A stretch of DNA of 64,000 bases. It comes from Rhizobiales bacterium UBA1912. GTDB lineage: Bacteria > Pseudomonadota > Alphaproteobacteria > Rhizobiales > Devosiaceae. Made by a program: the position numbers and the translations under genes. Where the stretch lies: contig DDGC01000004.1 in the NCBI GenBank assembly GCA_002337455.1, positions 172,968-236,967 on the forward strand. Direction: 5' to 3'. Shown in pieces: positions 16,172 through 24,693 of the stretch. The stretch's first letter is position 1, and each line of letters opens with the position of its first letter. The notes under the pieces were generated by a model. That model was not told the DNA's origin and made no database searches. It was given only the letters and a program-made list of their open reading frames with translations.

Positions 16172-17034
16172 GCGGCATCCTCTCCCAGAAGGGCAGAGGG
16201 GATCACGCCTTCACCGTCCAGCGCCCACGGGCCTGTCATAAGGATATGATCGTCAGAGGTGCGCCATTCGATGTCGAGCGGACCGCCGGGCAGCTCTATG
16301 GTCACCTTGCGTTCCGTCAGCCCCTTGCGGGCCGCCGCGACGGCAGTGGCGCAGGCGGCAGTGCCGCAGGCCAGAGTCAGCCCGGCGCCACGCTCCCACA
16401 CCTTGACCTTGATCCGGTCGTCGGCGAGCACTTGTGCCAGTGTGATGTTGGCGCGCTCGGGGAAGATCGGATGGTTTTCGAGCAGCGGGCCGAACTTTGC
16501 CAGATCATGGGCGTCCAGATCGTCTACCCAGAAGATCGCATGCGGATTGCCGACATTGACCACCGAGGGCGTGTGCAGGATCGGTGCGTCGATCGGCCCG
16601 ATCTGCAATTCGATGCCGGTGGTATCGGCAAAGGGTTCGGCCAATGGGATCTGGTCCCAGCCAAACCGGGGCACGCCCATATCGACCGTCACCAGATCAC
16701 CATCGATACGGGCTGCCAGAATACCGGCATTGGTGCGGATCGAGACGGCATCGGTTGCCATCTCGCCGGCAACCAGCGCCGCAATGCAACGCGTGGCATT
16801 GCCACAGGCGTCGACTTCGCCGCCTTCGGCGTTGTAGATGCGCATGAATACGTCGACGCCGTCGATCGTGTCGGGTTCCATGACGATCAGCTGGTCGCAC
16901 CCGATGCCATTGGCCCGGTCCGAAATGGCGATAATCTGCTGCCGCGACAGCGCAATTTTCTGCGCGCGCGCGTCCAGAACGACGAAGTCGTTTCCAAGGC
17001 CATTCATCTTGAGATAGGGCAGCGGCGCGGTCAT
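16168..17034 (-). CDS. dapF: Diaminopimelate epimerase
   Basis: A 288-residue cofactor-independent epimerase converting LL- to meso-diaminopimelate for lysine and peptidoglycan synthesis. The two catalytic cysteines are visible: Cys77 in DACGNATRC and Cys223 in LACGTAACATA. The MNGLGNDFVVLDAR N-terminus is diagnostic. It is the first gene of the dapF-mtaB-ftsY-yciB operon. A TATAAG on the minus strand about 45 nt upstream could be its -10 box, but no clear -35 is seen. Confidence 0.97.
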   Translation of the reverse strand: MTAPLPYLKMNGLGNDFVVLDARAQKIALSRQQIIAISDRANGIGCDQLIVMEPDTIDGVDVFMRIYNAEGGEVDACGNATRCIAALVAGEMATDAVSIRTNAGILAARIDGDLVTVDMGVPRFGWDQIPLAEPFADTTGIELQIGPIDAPILHTPSVVNVGNPHAIFWVDDLDAHDLAKFGPLLENHPIFPERANITLAQVLADDRIKVKVWERGAGLTLACGTAACATAVAAARKGLTERKVTIELPGGPLDIEWRTSDDHILMTGPWALDGEGVIPSALLGEDAA

Positions 17035-17126
17035 TTGCGGGTTTCTGAGCTCAACCAGATGTCATTTTCAGCTTATATGGCGTAAAAGTCTTGCGATTTC
17101 CACCTCCGCACCCAATCGTGCGGCAA

Positions 17127-17155
17127 TTGACTCAACGGTCGCCCCTGCTTATAAG
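17127..17155 (+). promoter_or_regulatory. ffh: Sigma-70 promoter of the ffh-rpsP-rimM-trmD-rplS operon
   Basis: TTGACT (17127-17132), a 17-nt spacer and TATAAG (17150-17155) give a near-consensus housekeeping promoter, the best in the window. The predicted start near 17162 leaves a leader of about 160 nt before ffh, in which no known riboswitch was recognised. The rest of the dapF-ffh spacer (17035-17322) holds no ORF. Confidence 0.65.
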
Positions 17156-17322
17156 CCGCCTCGACCTTCTGTCAGAAACGATGGATTTGCGAGTCACTAG
17201 GCAACCCGAGAGGTTTCCGGTCAACATCCGCCAGCGCGTTGCGCCCGCGGGTGCACTTTGCATTTGACCGCTTGGGACCCATATTCGCATCTATCCTGAC
17301 ACGAACGAAATGAGCGAATTTA

Positions 17323-18870
17323 ATGTTTGAAAGCCTGTCAGACCGCTTGGGCAAGATCTTTTCCGGGATCACCGGGAGAGGTGCGCTCAGCGAAGCCGAT
17401 GTGCAAGCCGCGCTGCGCGAGGTCCGCCGCGCGCTGATCGAGGCCGACGTTTCGCTCGAAGTGGTGCGCGCCTTTACCGAACAGGTTGGCGCGCGCGCCG
17501 TGGGCGCGGAAGTCACCCGGTCGGTCAAGCCGGGCCAGCAGGTCATCAAGATCGTTCATGACGAGCTCGTCGCGGTTCTGGGCGAGGAAGCTTCGCCCAT
17601 TTCGCTCAATGCGCCCTCGCCGGTGCCGATCCTCATGGTCGGCCTGCAGGGTTCGGGCAAAACGACGACAACGGGCAAGATCGCCAAACGCCTTACCGAC
17701 AAGCAGGGCAAGCGCGTCCTTATGGCCTCGCTCGATACGCGCCGTCCTGCCGCCATGGAACAGCTCAAAACGCTCGGCAGCCAGATCGGCGTCGATGTGC
17801 TTGAGATCGTCCCCAACCAGTCGGCCGTCGAGATCGCCAAGCGCGCGATTTCGACCGCGAGAACCGGTGGTTATGACGTCGTGATGCTCGATACGGCGGG
17901 CCGTACGCATATCGACGAAGAGCTGATGGAAGAGACCGCCGAGATCAAGCGCGTCTCCAATCCGCATGAAATCCTTCTGGTGGCCGACAGCCTGACCGGG
18001 CAGGACGCCGTCAATCTGGCGCGCTCGTTCGATGCACGGGTCGATATCACCGGTATCGTTCTGACCCGCGTGGATGGCGATGGGCGCGGTGGCGCGGCGC
18101 TTTCAATGCGCGCCGCGACCGGCAAGCCGATCAAGCTGATCGGTGTCGGCGAAAAGATGGATGCGCTGGAAGATTTCCATCCCAGCCGCATCGCAGACCG
18201 CATTCTGGGCATGGGCGATATCGTCTCGCTGGTCGAAAAGGCCGCGGCGAACGTCACCGCCGAAGACGCCCAGAAGATGGCCAAGAAGCTCAAGAAGGGC
18301 CAGTTCGATCTCGATGATCTTATGGGCCAGCTTCAGCAGATGAAAAAGATGGGCGGCATGGCCTCGCTCATGAAGATGATGCCGGGCATGGGTAATATGA
18401 CCAAGAACCTGCCCAATGGCCGCACCGACGACAAGGTCTTCGACCGCCAGGTCGCGATCATTCAGTCGATGACCAAAAAGGAACGCGAAAAGCCCGATCT
18501 GCTCAATGCATCGCGCCGCAAGCGCATCGCGGCGGGTTCGGGCGTCGAGGTTTCCGAAATCAACAAGCTCATCAAGATGCACCGCCAGATGGCGGACATG
18601 ATGAAAAAGGTTTCGCGCGGCGGGCCCGGCGGGTTGGCTGGCATGTTCGGCGGCATGGGCAAGCAGATGATGGGCGGCATGCCTGACATGGATCCGGCCC
18701 AGATCGAACAGATGACCAAGCAGATGGGGGGCGATTCCTCCAAGCTGCCTGACGATTTTTCCAAGCTCGTCAAACAGGGTGGGGGCGGCATGCCCGGCCT
18801 TCCCGGTCTTGGCGGCTCGAAATTCCCGGGGCTTCCGGGACTGCCCGGATTGCCGGGTAAAAAGAAGTAA
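17323..18870 (+). CDS. ffh: Signal recognition particle protein Ffh
   Basis: A 515-residue SRP54 protein. N domain (about 1-85), G domain with GLQGSGKTTTTGKIAKRL, DTRRPAAMEQL, DTAGRTHIDEEL and TRVDGDGRGGA, then a methionine-rich M domain that binds 4.5S RNA and signal peptides. The C-terminal 60 residues are an unusually long Gly/Met/Pro-rich tail ending in repeated GLPG units. It targets inner-membrane proteins co-translationally with FtsY. It is the first gene of a five-gene operon with rpsP 39 bp downstream. Confidence 0.98.
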   Translation: MFESLSDRLGKIFSGITGRGALSEADVQAALREVRRALIEADVSLEVVRAFTEQVGARAVGAEVTRSVKPGQQVIKIVHDELVAVLGEEASPISLNAPSPVPILMVGLQGSGKTTTTGKIAKRLTDKQGKRVLMASLDTRRPAAMEQLKTLGSQIGVDVLEIVPNQSAVEIAKRAISTARTGGYDVVMLDTAGRTHIDEELMEETAEIKRVSNPHEILLVADSLTGQDAVNLARSFDARVDITGIVLTRVDGDGRGGAALSMRAATGKPIKLIGVGEKMDALEDFHPSRIADRILGMGDIVSLVEKAAANVTAEDAQKMAKKLKKGQFDLDDLMGQLQQMKKMGGMASLMKMMPGMGNMTKNLPNGRTDDKVFDRQVAIIQSMTKKEREKPDLLNASRRKRIAAGSGVEVSEINKLIKMHRQMADMMKKVSRGGPGGLAGMFGGMGKQMMGGMPDMDPAQIEQMTKQMGGDSSKLPDDFSKLVKQGGGGMPGLPGLGGSKFPGLPGLPGLPGKKK

Positions 18871-18909
18871 ACCGACTTAAATTTTATCAAGCAGAAAGAC
18901 CAAGAAACC

Positions 18910-19329
18910 ATGGCTACCAAGATCCGCCTGGCACGCGCCGGCTCCAAGAAGCGCCCTTACTACCACGTCGTCGTTGCCGACGTTCGCGCGCCGCGTGACG
19001 GCCGCGTCATCGAGCGTATCGGCTCGTACAACCCGATGCTCGAAAAGGGCGACGAAAAGCGCGTCGTGCTCGATATCGAACGCGCCACCTACTGGCTCCA
19101 GAGCGGCGCGCAGCCGACCGATCGCGTCGAGCGTTTCCTTGATGCCGCCGGTCTTTTGAAGCGTACCGCCAAGAGCAATCCCAACAAGGCCAAGCCGGGC
19201 GCCAAGGCGCTTGAACGCCTCGAGGAAAAGAAGGCCGCTGAAGAAGCTGCCAAGGAAGCTGCTGCCGCACCGGCTGAAGAAGCCCCTGCCGAAGAGGCTC
19301 CTGCTGCTGAAGAAGCCAGCGCCGAGTAA
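18910..19329 (+). CDS. rpsP: 30S ribosomal protein S16
   Basis: A 139-residue protein. Residues 1-80 are canonical S16 (MATKIRLARAGSKKRPYYHVVVADVRAPRDGR start, GSYNP motif). About 55 further residues are an Ala/Glu/Lys-rich low-complexity tail (AEEAPAEE repeats) absent from short S16 proteins. S16 is an early assembly protein of the 30S body. It sits between ffh and rimM in the conserved ribosome-biogenesis operon. Confidence 0.98.
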   Translation: MATKIRLARAGSKKRPYYHVVVADVRAPRDGRVIERIGSYNPMLEKGDEKRVVLDIERATYWLQSGAQPTDRVERFLDAAGLLKRTAKSNPNKAKPGAKALERLEEKKAAEEAAKEAAAAPAEEAPAEEAPAAEEASAE

Positions 19330-19334
19330 GACCG

Positions 19335-19904
19335 GTGTCCGGGCGCAAACAGCCTGAAAACCGCATTCTCATGGGCCGCATCGGTGCGGCCCATGGGATC
19401 AAGGGCGAGGTGCGCATCACGGCGTTCACCGAAGACCCCCTGGCCATTGCCGATTACGATCCGCTCGAAACCGACCGCCAGGGCGTTTCGATCTCGATTG
19501 CCAAGGCACGGCTGGCCAAGACCGTCGTTATCGCGACGCTCAAAGGCATCTCCGACCGCAACGATGCCGAAAAGCTCAACGGGGTTTCGCTCTATGTCAG
19601 CCGCGATCGGCTCGATGAGCCGGACGAAGATGAATTCTATTATACCGATCTGATCGGCCTCGAAGTCCGGCTCGCCGACGGAGCCGTCATGGGCACCATC
19701 TCGGCGATCGAGAATTTCGGCTCCGACGACCTGCTGGACATAAAGCTCGCCGAAACACGCAAGTCGGTCTACCTGCCGTTCACCAAGGCCGTGGTTACCG
19801 ATCTCCACATCGCCGATGGCTACGTCGTCGCTGTTCCGCCCGAAGGCTGGCTGGACGATACGCCGCGTGACCCTGAAGATGTCGAGCCGGACGAAAACCG
19901 ATGA
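19335..19904 (+). CDS. rimM: Ribosome maturation factor RimM
   Basis: A 189-residue 16S-processing factor that binds S19 during 30S head maturation. The MGRIGAAHGIKGEVRI N-terminal barrel motif and the EFYYTDLIGLEV PRC-barrel start are clear. The start is GTG at 19335, five bases after the rpsP stop. The stop overlaps the trmD start by four bases. The acidic C-terminal tail (DPEDVEPDE) is slightly longer than in enterobacterial RimM. Confidence 0.96.
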   Translation: MSGRKQPENRILMGRIGAAHGIKGEVRITAFTEDPLAIADYDPLETDRQGVSISIAKARLAKTVVIATLKGISDRNDAEKLNGVSLYVSRDRLDEPDEDEFYYTDLIGLEVRLADGAVMGTISAIENFGSDDLLDIKLAETRKSVYLPFTKAVVTDLHIADGYVVAVPPEGWLDDTPRDPEDVEPDENR

Positions 19905-20599
19905 GCTTTCGTGCTTCGGTCGTCACGCTTTTCCCCGATATCTTTCCTGGCCCGCTTGGCGCATCTGTCATCGGGCGCGGCATGGAAAAGGGGGCATGGT
20001 CGCTTGAAACACACTTTTTGCGCGACTATGCCAGCGACAAGCATCGCACTGTCGACGATACGCCATCGGGCGGCGGTGCGGGCATGGTGCTGCGGCCCGA
20101 TATCCTGGCTGCGGCGCTCGATGACGTCGCCCCGGCGGACGATCCGCGCCCGAAAATCCTGATGAGCCCGCGCGGCACCCCGCTGACCCAGGCGCGGGTT
20201 CGCGAACTCGCCCGGGGTCCCGGGGCGGTGGTTGTCTGTGGGCGGTTCGAGGGCATCGACCAGCGGGTCATTGAAGCGCGCAATCTCGAGGAAATCTCGA
20301 TCGGCGATTATGTGCTGGCCGGCGGCGAAGTGGCGGCCATGGTGTTGCTCGAAGCCGTTGTGCGGCTCTTGCCCGGGGTTCTTGGCGCGGCGGAAAGCCA
20401 CGCGGACGAGAGTTTTGAAAATGGGCTTCTCGAATATCCGCAATATACACGGCCGCAGGTTTTTGAAGGGCTCGAGATTCCCGAGATTCTGACATCGGGT
20501 GACCATGGCCGGATCGAAAAATGGCGGCGCGAGCAGTCCAGGGCGCTGACCCGTGAAAGACGGCCCGATCTGTGGGCCCGCTACGCGCAAAAGCCCTAG
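19901..20599 (+). CDS. trmD: tRNA (guanine-N1-)-methyltransferase TrmD
   Basis: A 232-residue SPOUT methyltransferase making m1G37 in tRNAs. The trefoil-knot SAM site is seen in LMSPRGTPLTQ, CGRFEGIDQRVIE and IGDYVLAGGEVAAM. It starts in the ATGA overlap with rimM. The protein is essential for frame maintenance in most bacteria. The 116 bp to rplS contain no clear hairpin or promoter. Confidence 0.98.
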   Translation: MSFRASVVTLFPDIFPGPLGASVIGRGMEKGAWSLETHFLRDYASDKHRTVDDTPSGGGAGMVLRPDILAAALDDVAPADDPRPKILMSPRGTPLTQARVRELARGPGAVVVCGRFEGIDQRVIEARNLEEISIGDYVLAGGEVAAMVLLEAVVRLLPGVLGAAESHADESFENGLLEYPQYTRPQVFEGLEIPEILTSGDHGRIEKWRREQSRALTRERRPDLWARYAQKP

Positions 20600-20715
20600 A
20601 CTCTGGGGTGCATGGCGTGTATAGCCCCGCTCGACTATGGGATGAGCACATCCCGCCGTCCAAACAAGACCGGGCCCAAAAAGGGCTCCTTAGAAAAGAT
20701 AGAACGGAAAACGAA

Positions 20716-21282
20716 ATGAACATTATCCAGCAGCTCGAAAAAGAGCAGCTCGATGCGCTCGTTGCAAAACGCGCCGTCCCCGAATTCTCCCATGGCGATA
20801 CCGTCAAGGTCTGGGTCAAGATCCGCGAAGGCGAAAAAGAACGCCTTCAGGCCTATGAAGGTGTGGTGATCGCCCGCACCGGCGGTGGGCTGATGGAAAG
20901 CTTCACTGTCCGCAAGATCTCGTATGGCGAAGGCGTGGAACGTGTGTTCCCGGTCCATTCGCCGATGATCGATCGCATCGAAATTCTCAAGCGCGGCAAG
21001 GTGCGGCGCGCCAAGCTCTACTATCTGCGCGATCGTCGCGGCAAGTCGGCTCGTATTTTCGAATCGACCAACGCCCGCACCAAGAAGATCGAAGCAGACG
21101 AGCGCCAGGCTGCCGTTGAGGCCCGCGCCGCGCGCGAGGCCGAAAAGGTCGCAGCCGCCGAGGCACTTGCCGCCGAACTGGCAGCAAAGGAAGCCGCGGA
21201 AAAGAAGGCCGCTGAAGAGGCCGCTGCCGCTGAAGCCGCAGCAGCAAACGAAGCACCTGCTGAAGAGAACAAAGGCGAATAA
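20716..21282 (+). CDS. rplS: 50S ribosomal protein L19
   Basis: A 188-residue protein from ATG 20716, preceded by a purine-rich stretch. Residues 1-115 are standard L19 (FSHGDTVKVWVKIREGEKERLQ, FTVRKISYGEGVERVFPVHSP, KLYYLRDRRGKSARI). The last 70 residues form an Ala/Glu/Lys helix-like extension similar in composition to the S16 tail in the same operon. L19 lies at the 30S-50S interface. It is the last gene of the operon, ended by a hairpin at 21309-21338. Confidence 0.98.
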   Translation: MNIIQQLEKEQLDALVAKRAVPEFSHGDTVKVWVKIREGEKERLQAYEGVVIARTGGGLMESFTVRKISYGEGVERVFPVHSPMIDRIEILKRGKVRRAKLYYLRDRRGKSARIFESTNARTKKIEADERQAAVEARAAREAEKVAAAEALAAELAAKEAAEKKAAEEAAAAEAAAANEAPAEENKGE

Positions 21283-21308
21283 GCCTCTTTCTTTTGCATG
21301 GCATTTTG

Positions 21309-21338
21309 AAAGCCCGGTCGTTATGGCCGGGCTTTTTT
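21309..21338 (+). terminator. Rho-independent terminator of the ffh-rplS operon
   Basis: AAAGCCCGG and CCGGGCTTT form a 9-bp stem with a 9-nt loop, followed by TTTTTT, 26 nt after the rplS stop. Confidence 0.92.
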
Positions 21339-21436
21339 GCGTTGGGAGGGAATAAATCGGCGGGGGGCGGTGTCTAATGGTGTGAGGGCGTGCGCAGGGC
21401 GCATTAGCCCCGTCATGCACCAAGGGAGACATCATA

Positions 21437-21826
21437 ATGACTTTCCGCCTTTTCGCTTCGCTGGCAACCGGCGCAGCTGCTCTTGTTCTTTCGGCCAGCG
21501 CGGCGTTTGCCGCCCCTGACGTCCAGACCCTCGAAACCGACATCGGCGAGGTGATCGCTGATTCCGAAGGCATGGTGCTTTACACCTTTGCCAATGACGA
21601 GCCGGGCGTCTCCAATTGCTATGACCAGTGCGCCGTGAACTGGCCGCCCTTTTTCGCTGAAGAAGGCGCCATGGCCGAAGAGCCCTATTCGATCGTTGAG
21701 CGCACTGACGGCACGATGATCTGGGCCAAGGATGGCTGGCCGCTCTATTACTGGATCAACGATACCGAGCCCGGCATGACTACGGGAGACGGCGTTGGCG
21801 GCAATTGGGACGTTGCGCGTCCTTGA
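21437..21826 (+). CDS. Secreted PF03640 (Yx(F/W)xxD repeat) protein
   Basis: A 129-residue exported protein. The signal peptide ends near AFA-APD (residue 26). The mature part contains two copies of the repeat typical of the secreted repeat of unknown function (Lipoprotein_15, COG4315): YTFAND with a following CYDQC pair, and YYWIND. No lipobox cysteine is present, so it is probably soluble periplasmic. The family function is unknown. It lies directly upstream of an ECF sigma/anti-sigma pair on the same strand, suggesting a link with envelope stress or redox signalling. Confidence 0.85.
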   Translation: MTFRLFASLATGAAALVLSASAAFAAPDVQTLETDIGEVIADSEGMVLYTFANDEPGVSNCYDQCAVNWPPFFAEEGAMAEEPYSIVERTDGTMIWAKDGWPLYYWINDTEPGMTTGDGVGGNWDVARP

Positions 21827-21837
21827 TGCTAGACTAT

Positions 21838-21863
21838 CCGGCGCGGCTTTTTTGCCGCGCCGG
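21838..21863 (+). other. Strong intercistronic hairpin before the ECF sigma gene
   Basis: CCGGCGCGGC - TTTTTT - GCCGCGCCGG is a perfect 10-bp stem with an all-T loop, lying between the PF03640 stop (21826) and the sigma-factor start (21873). No T-tract follows, so it is unlikely to be a simple terminator. It ends only 9 nt before the start codon and would occlude the ribosome binding site, so it could limit sigma synthesis. Confidence 0.55.
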
Positions 21864-21872
21864 GACCAGCGG

Positions 21873-22364
21873 ATGCGTGAAGCGCTTTTGACCCATTTAC
21901 CAGCGCTCCGGCGCTATGCCCACGGGCTTGCGGGCAATCGGGAAGAGGCCGAAGACCTCCTCCAGGGCACGTTGTTGCGTGCCGTTGAACACAACAGGCA
22001 ATGGCGCGGCGAGAACGGCAGGAGCTGGCTTTACGCCATCATGACCAATCTCAACCGCAACCGGCTTCGGACAAGGGCGCGCCAACCGCTATTGCAGCCG
22101 ATCGATGACGAGCTGGCTTTGTCCGACGACGCGCCGCCGCCCGACCCTTTGCTGCACAATACCTTGATGCGTGCGCTCGATACGCTTAGCCCCGAGGCGC
22201 GGGCAATTCTGCTGCTCGTTGCCATCGAAGGCTGCGCTTACGCTGAAGTCGCAGAGGTTCTCGACATGCCGATTGGAACTGTGATGTCGCGGCTGTCCCG
22301 GGCCCGGCGGCAATTGAGCGAGCTTTTGGCCCGCAAATCCATAACGTCTTTTTCAAACCGATGA
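21873..22364 (+). CDS. ECF-type RNA polymerase sigma factor
   Basis: A 163-residue extracytoplasmic-function sigma factor. Region 2 includes YAHGLAGNREEAEDLLQGTLLRA and WLYAIMTNLNRNRLR. Region 4 includes LSPEARAILLLVAIEGCAYAEVAEVLDMPIGTVMSRLSRARRQL, with an intact helix-turn-helix. ATG 21873 is chosen because an upstream in-frame TTG would run into the preceding gene and through the hairpin. The adjacent anti-sigma gene starts 13 bp downstream. Target promoters and the inducing signal are not visible. Confidence 0.9.
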   Translation: MREALLTHLPALRRYAHGLAGNREEAEDLLQGTLLRAVEHNRQWRGENGRSWLYAIMTNLNRNRLRTRARQPLLQPIDDELALSDDAPPPDPLLHNTLMRALDTLSPEARAILLLVAIEGCAYAEVAEVLDMPIGTVMSRLSRARRQLSELLARKSITSFSNR

Positions 22365-22376
22365 TGTCTCACGCCC

Positions 22377-23168
22377 ATGACGAGTGAACCCGGCAATCCA
22401 GTATCTGAAGACGATCTGCACGCCTTTGTCGATCGGCAGCTGGATGCAGGACGCGCAGCGCAGGTACGCGCCCATCTCGACGGGCATGAAGAGCTTGCCG
22501 ACGAGGTGGAAAACTGGCGCACCAACGACGCCGCGCTGTCCGAGATTCTCTCGGGCTATGCTTATGGAGAGCTCTCCGACATTCCCCAGCCCGCCCACGG
22601 GTCCGGGTCGCGCTTTGGCGCCTGGCCGGCAATGGCCGCGGCGCTTCTCGTCGCGTTCGGGCTGGGCGGAGGATCGGGCTATCTGGCTCGCGGGGTGGGA
22701 ATGGCACAATCTGCAAGCCAGACGACGGACGCGGATTCGGCGTGGCTCGAAGTGGCGGCGCGCGACGTGTTCCTGACCTATGTGCGTGAAGTGCGCCACC
22801 CGGTCGAAGTCGACGCGTCCGAGCGCGATCATCTTGTCAATTGGCTGGGCAATCGTATCGAAAAGCCCTTTACCGCGCCCAGTCTTGCCGATCTCGGGTT
22901 CGAGCTGGTCGGCGGACGGCTGTTGCCGATCGGGGGAAAGCCGGGAGCCATGCTGATGTATGAAAACGCGCATGGCGATCGGGCAACCATCCTGATGGCG
23001 CGCAACGCCGGCGCGCGCGATACGGCATTTCAGTTCTCCGAGGATTCCGGGGTCAATACGTTCCGATGGATCGAGGGGCCGCTAGCCTATGCGATTTCGG
23101 GATTTCTCGATCGCGGCTCGCTCGAAGATATCTCGCGTGAGGTTTACGCGCATTTCGAAACCATCTAG
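22377..23168 (+). CDS. Membrane-spanning anti-sigma factor
   Basis: A 263-residue protein with a cytoplasmic N-terminal anti-sigma domain (EDDLHAFVDRQLDAGRAAQVRAHL, residues 11-34), one transmembrane helix (about 75-100, MAAALLVAFGLGGGSGYLARG) and a periplasmic domain of about 160 residues. The HxxxCxxC zinc motif of ZAS anti-sigma factors is absent; the corresponding positions have no cysteines. It probably sequesters the sigma factor encoded just upstream. The periplasmic domain, with its VRHPVEV and GGRLLPIGGKPGAMLMY segments, resembles those of transmembrane anti-sigmas of ECF systems. Confidence 0.85.
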   Translation: MTSEPGNPVSEDDLHAFVDRQLDAGRAAQVRAHLDGHEELADEVENWRTNDAALSEILSGYAYGELSDIPQPAHGSGSRFGAWPAMAAALLVAFGLGGGSGYLARGVGMAQSASQTTDADSAWLEVAARDVFLTYVREVRHPVEVDASERDHLVNWLGNRIEKPFTAPSLADLGFELVGGRLLPIGGKPGAMLMYENAHGDRATILMARNAGARDTAFQFSEDSGVNTFRWIEGPLAYAISGFLDRGSLEDISREVYAHFETI

Positions 23169-23209
23169 TCGAGGCGTGAACCGGAAGGGACGCGCGACGT
23201 TTGACTGAC

Positions 23210-24655
23210 ATGAGTGATTTCGACGCCACTTCGCGTTTCAAGGGCGCAAAAGTACACGCCCGACTGGGCAATGCGTTTTACGATCCCGTCCAGCCAGCCG
23301 GTTTCCCGCAAGCGGTTTTGCGCTATCGCAATCAGCGCTGGGCAGGGCGCATGGGGCTTGATGGGCTTACCGACACGCAATGGGCCGAGCATTTCGGCCG
23401 TTTCGCACCGCTGCAGGGAAGTTTCGAGGCGCCGCTCGCTTTGCGCTATCACGGCCACCAGTTCCAGAGTTATAACCCCGATATCGGCGATGGCCGTGGG
23501 TTCCTGTTTGCCCAGGGGTATGACCTGACCGACGGCAAGCTCCGCGATTTCGGGACCAAGGGGTCGGGAACGACGCCTTGGTCGCGCGGTGGCGATGGAC
23601 GCTTGACGCTCAAGGGTGGCGTACGGGAGGTGCTGGCCACCACCATGCTCGAAGCGCTGGGCGTTGAAACCTCCAAGAGTTTTTCCCTGATCGAAACCGG
23701 TGAGGCACTACATCGGGGCGATGAGCCGTCACCGACGCGTTCGTCGGTCCTCGTGCGGCTTTCGCACTCCCATATCCGTATCGGCACGTTCCAGCGTCTC
23801 GATTATCTCGGCGATCACGCCCGGATCGCCGAACTGGTCGAGCACTCCATTGTCCATTACTACCCGGAGCTTTCCGACCTGCCCTCCGGCGACCGGGTTC
23901 CAGCCTTCATGGAAGCGGTGACCGAAAGCGTTGCCCGGGTTACGGCGCAGTGGATCGGGGCGGGTTTTGTTCATGGGGTGCTCAACACCGACAACATAAA
24001 CATCACAGGCGAGAGTTTCGATTACGGCCCGTGGCGGTTCCTGCCTGTCTATGATCCGCGCTTTACGGCGGCCTATTTCGACGAAACGGGTCTTTATGCC
24101 TTTGGCCGGCAGCCGGACGCGATAGCCTGGAACCTGACCCGATTGGCCGAATGCCTCGTGCCGATTTCGAGCGTTGAAAAGCTCGAACCAGCGCTCAACC
24201 GCTTCTGGCCGGCCTTTCAGTCGAACCTTGCCCGTGTCGTTGTGAGCCGATTGGGGCTGCTCTCGCGCGGTGCCGCGGCCGATGGTGAACTGCTTTCGGC
24301 GCTGTTTGCCTTCATGGCTGCAGAACGGCCCGCTTATGAGCAGGTGTTCTTTGATTGGCGGGGTGGCCCTGCTTCTGAAAATCGTGCGCTTTCAAGTCCG
24401 CAGGCGTCAGCCTATGGCGGCGAAACCTTCCAGGCGTTCCGGGCGCTGCTTTCGGCTTACGACATTGCGCCCAATGCGAATCTCTCCCACCCCTATTTCG
24501 CGCGCACCGGGCCCCGCACCATGCTGATCGATGAGGTCGAGGCCATCTGGGCGCCGATTGCCGAGGCCGATGACTGGGCGACCTTCGCGGCGGTTATTGA
24601 GGAGATCGGGGAAATGGGCCGGGCTTACGGGGTCGAAACTTTCACCATCAATTGA
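23210..24655 (+). CDS. selO: Protein adenylyltransferase SelO (YdiU/UPF0061)
   Basis: A 481-residue pseudokinase-fold AMP transferase (SelO family), which in E. coli AMPylates proteins in redox homeostasis. Motifs visible are YHGHQFQSYNPDIGDGRG near residue 82, FGTKGSGTTPWSRGGDGRLTLKGGVREVL, and GVLNTDNINITGESFDYGPWRFLP containing the metal-binding Asn/Asp. There is no selenocysteine. The C-terminus is shorter than in some homologues (usually about 480-490), so the length is normal. ATG 23210 is taken; a TTG at 23201 with a better-spaced GGAAGGGA is possible. Confidence 0.94.
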   Translation: MSDFDATSRFKGAKVHARLGNAFYDPVQPAGFPQAVLRYRNQRWAGRMGLDGLTDTQWAEHFGRFAPLQGSFEAPLALRYHGHQFQSYNPDIGDGRGFLFAQGYDLTDGKLRDFGTKGSGTTPWSRGGDGRLTLKGGVREVLATTMLEALGVETSKSFSLIETGEALHRGDEPSPTRSSVLVRLSHSHIRIGTFQRLDYLGDHARIAELVEHSIVHYYPELSDLPSGDRVPAFMEAVTESVARVTAQWIGAGFVHGVLNTDNINITGESFDYGPWRFLPVYDPRFTAAYFDETGLYAFGRQPDAIAWNLTRLAECLVPISSVEKLEPALNRFWPAFQSNLARVVVSRLGLLSRGAAADGELLSALFAFMAAERPAYEQVFFDWRGGPASENRALSSPQASAYGGETFQAFRALLSAYDIAPNANLSHPYFARTGPRTMLIDEVEAIWAPIAEADDWATFAAVIEEIGEMGRAYGVETFTIN

Positions 24656-24693
24656 CTGGCGGGGGGCGATATGAGCGCGTACAAAACACGCCC

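Noticed and set aside
17162..17322. Riboswitch or 4.5S RNA in the ffh leader
   Set aside because: No SRP RNA signature (GGAAG/GCAGCC motif) or known riboswitch core was seen in the leader.
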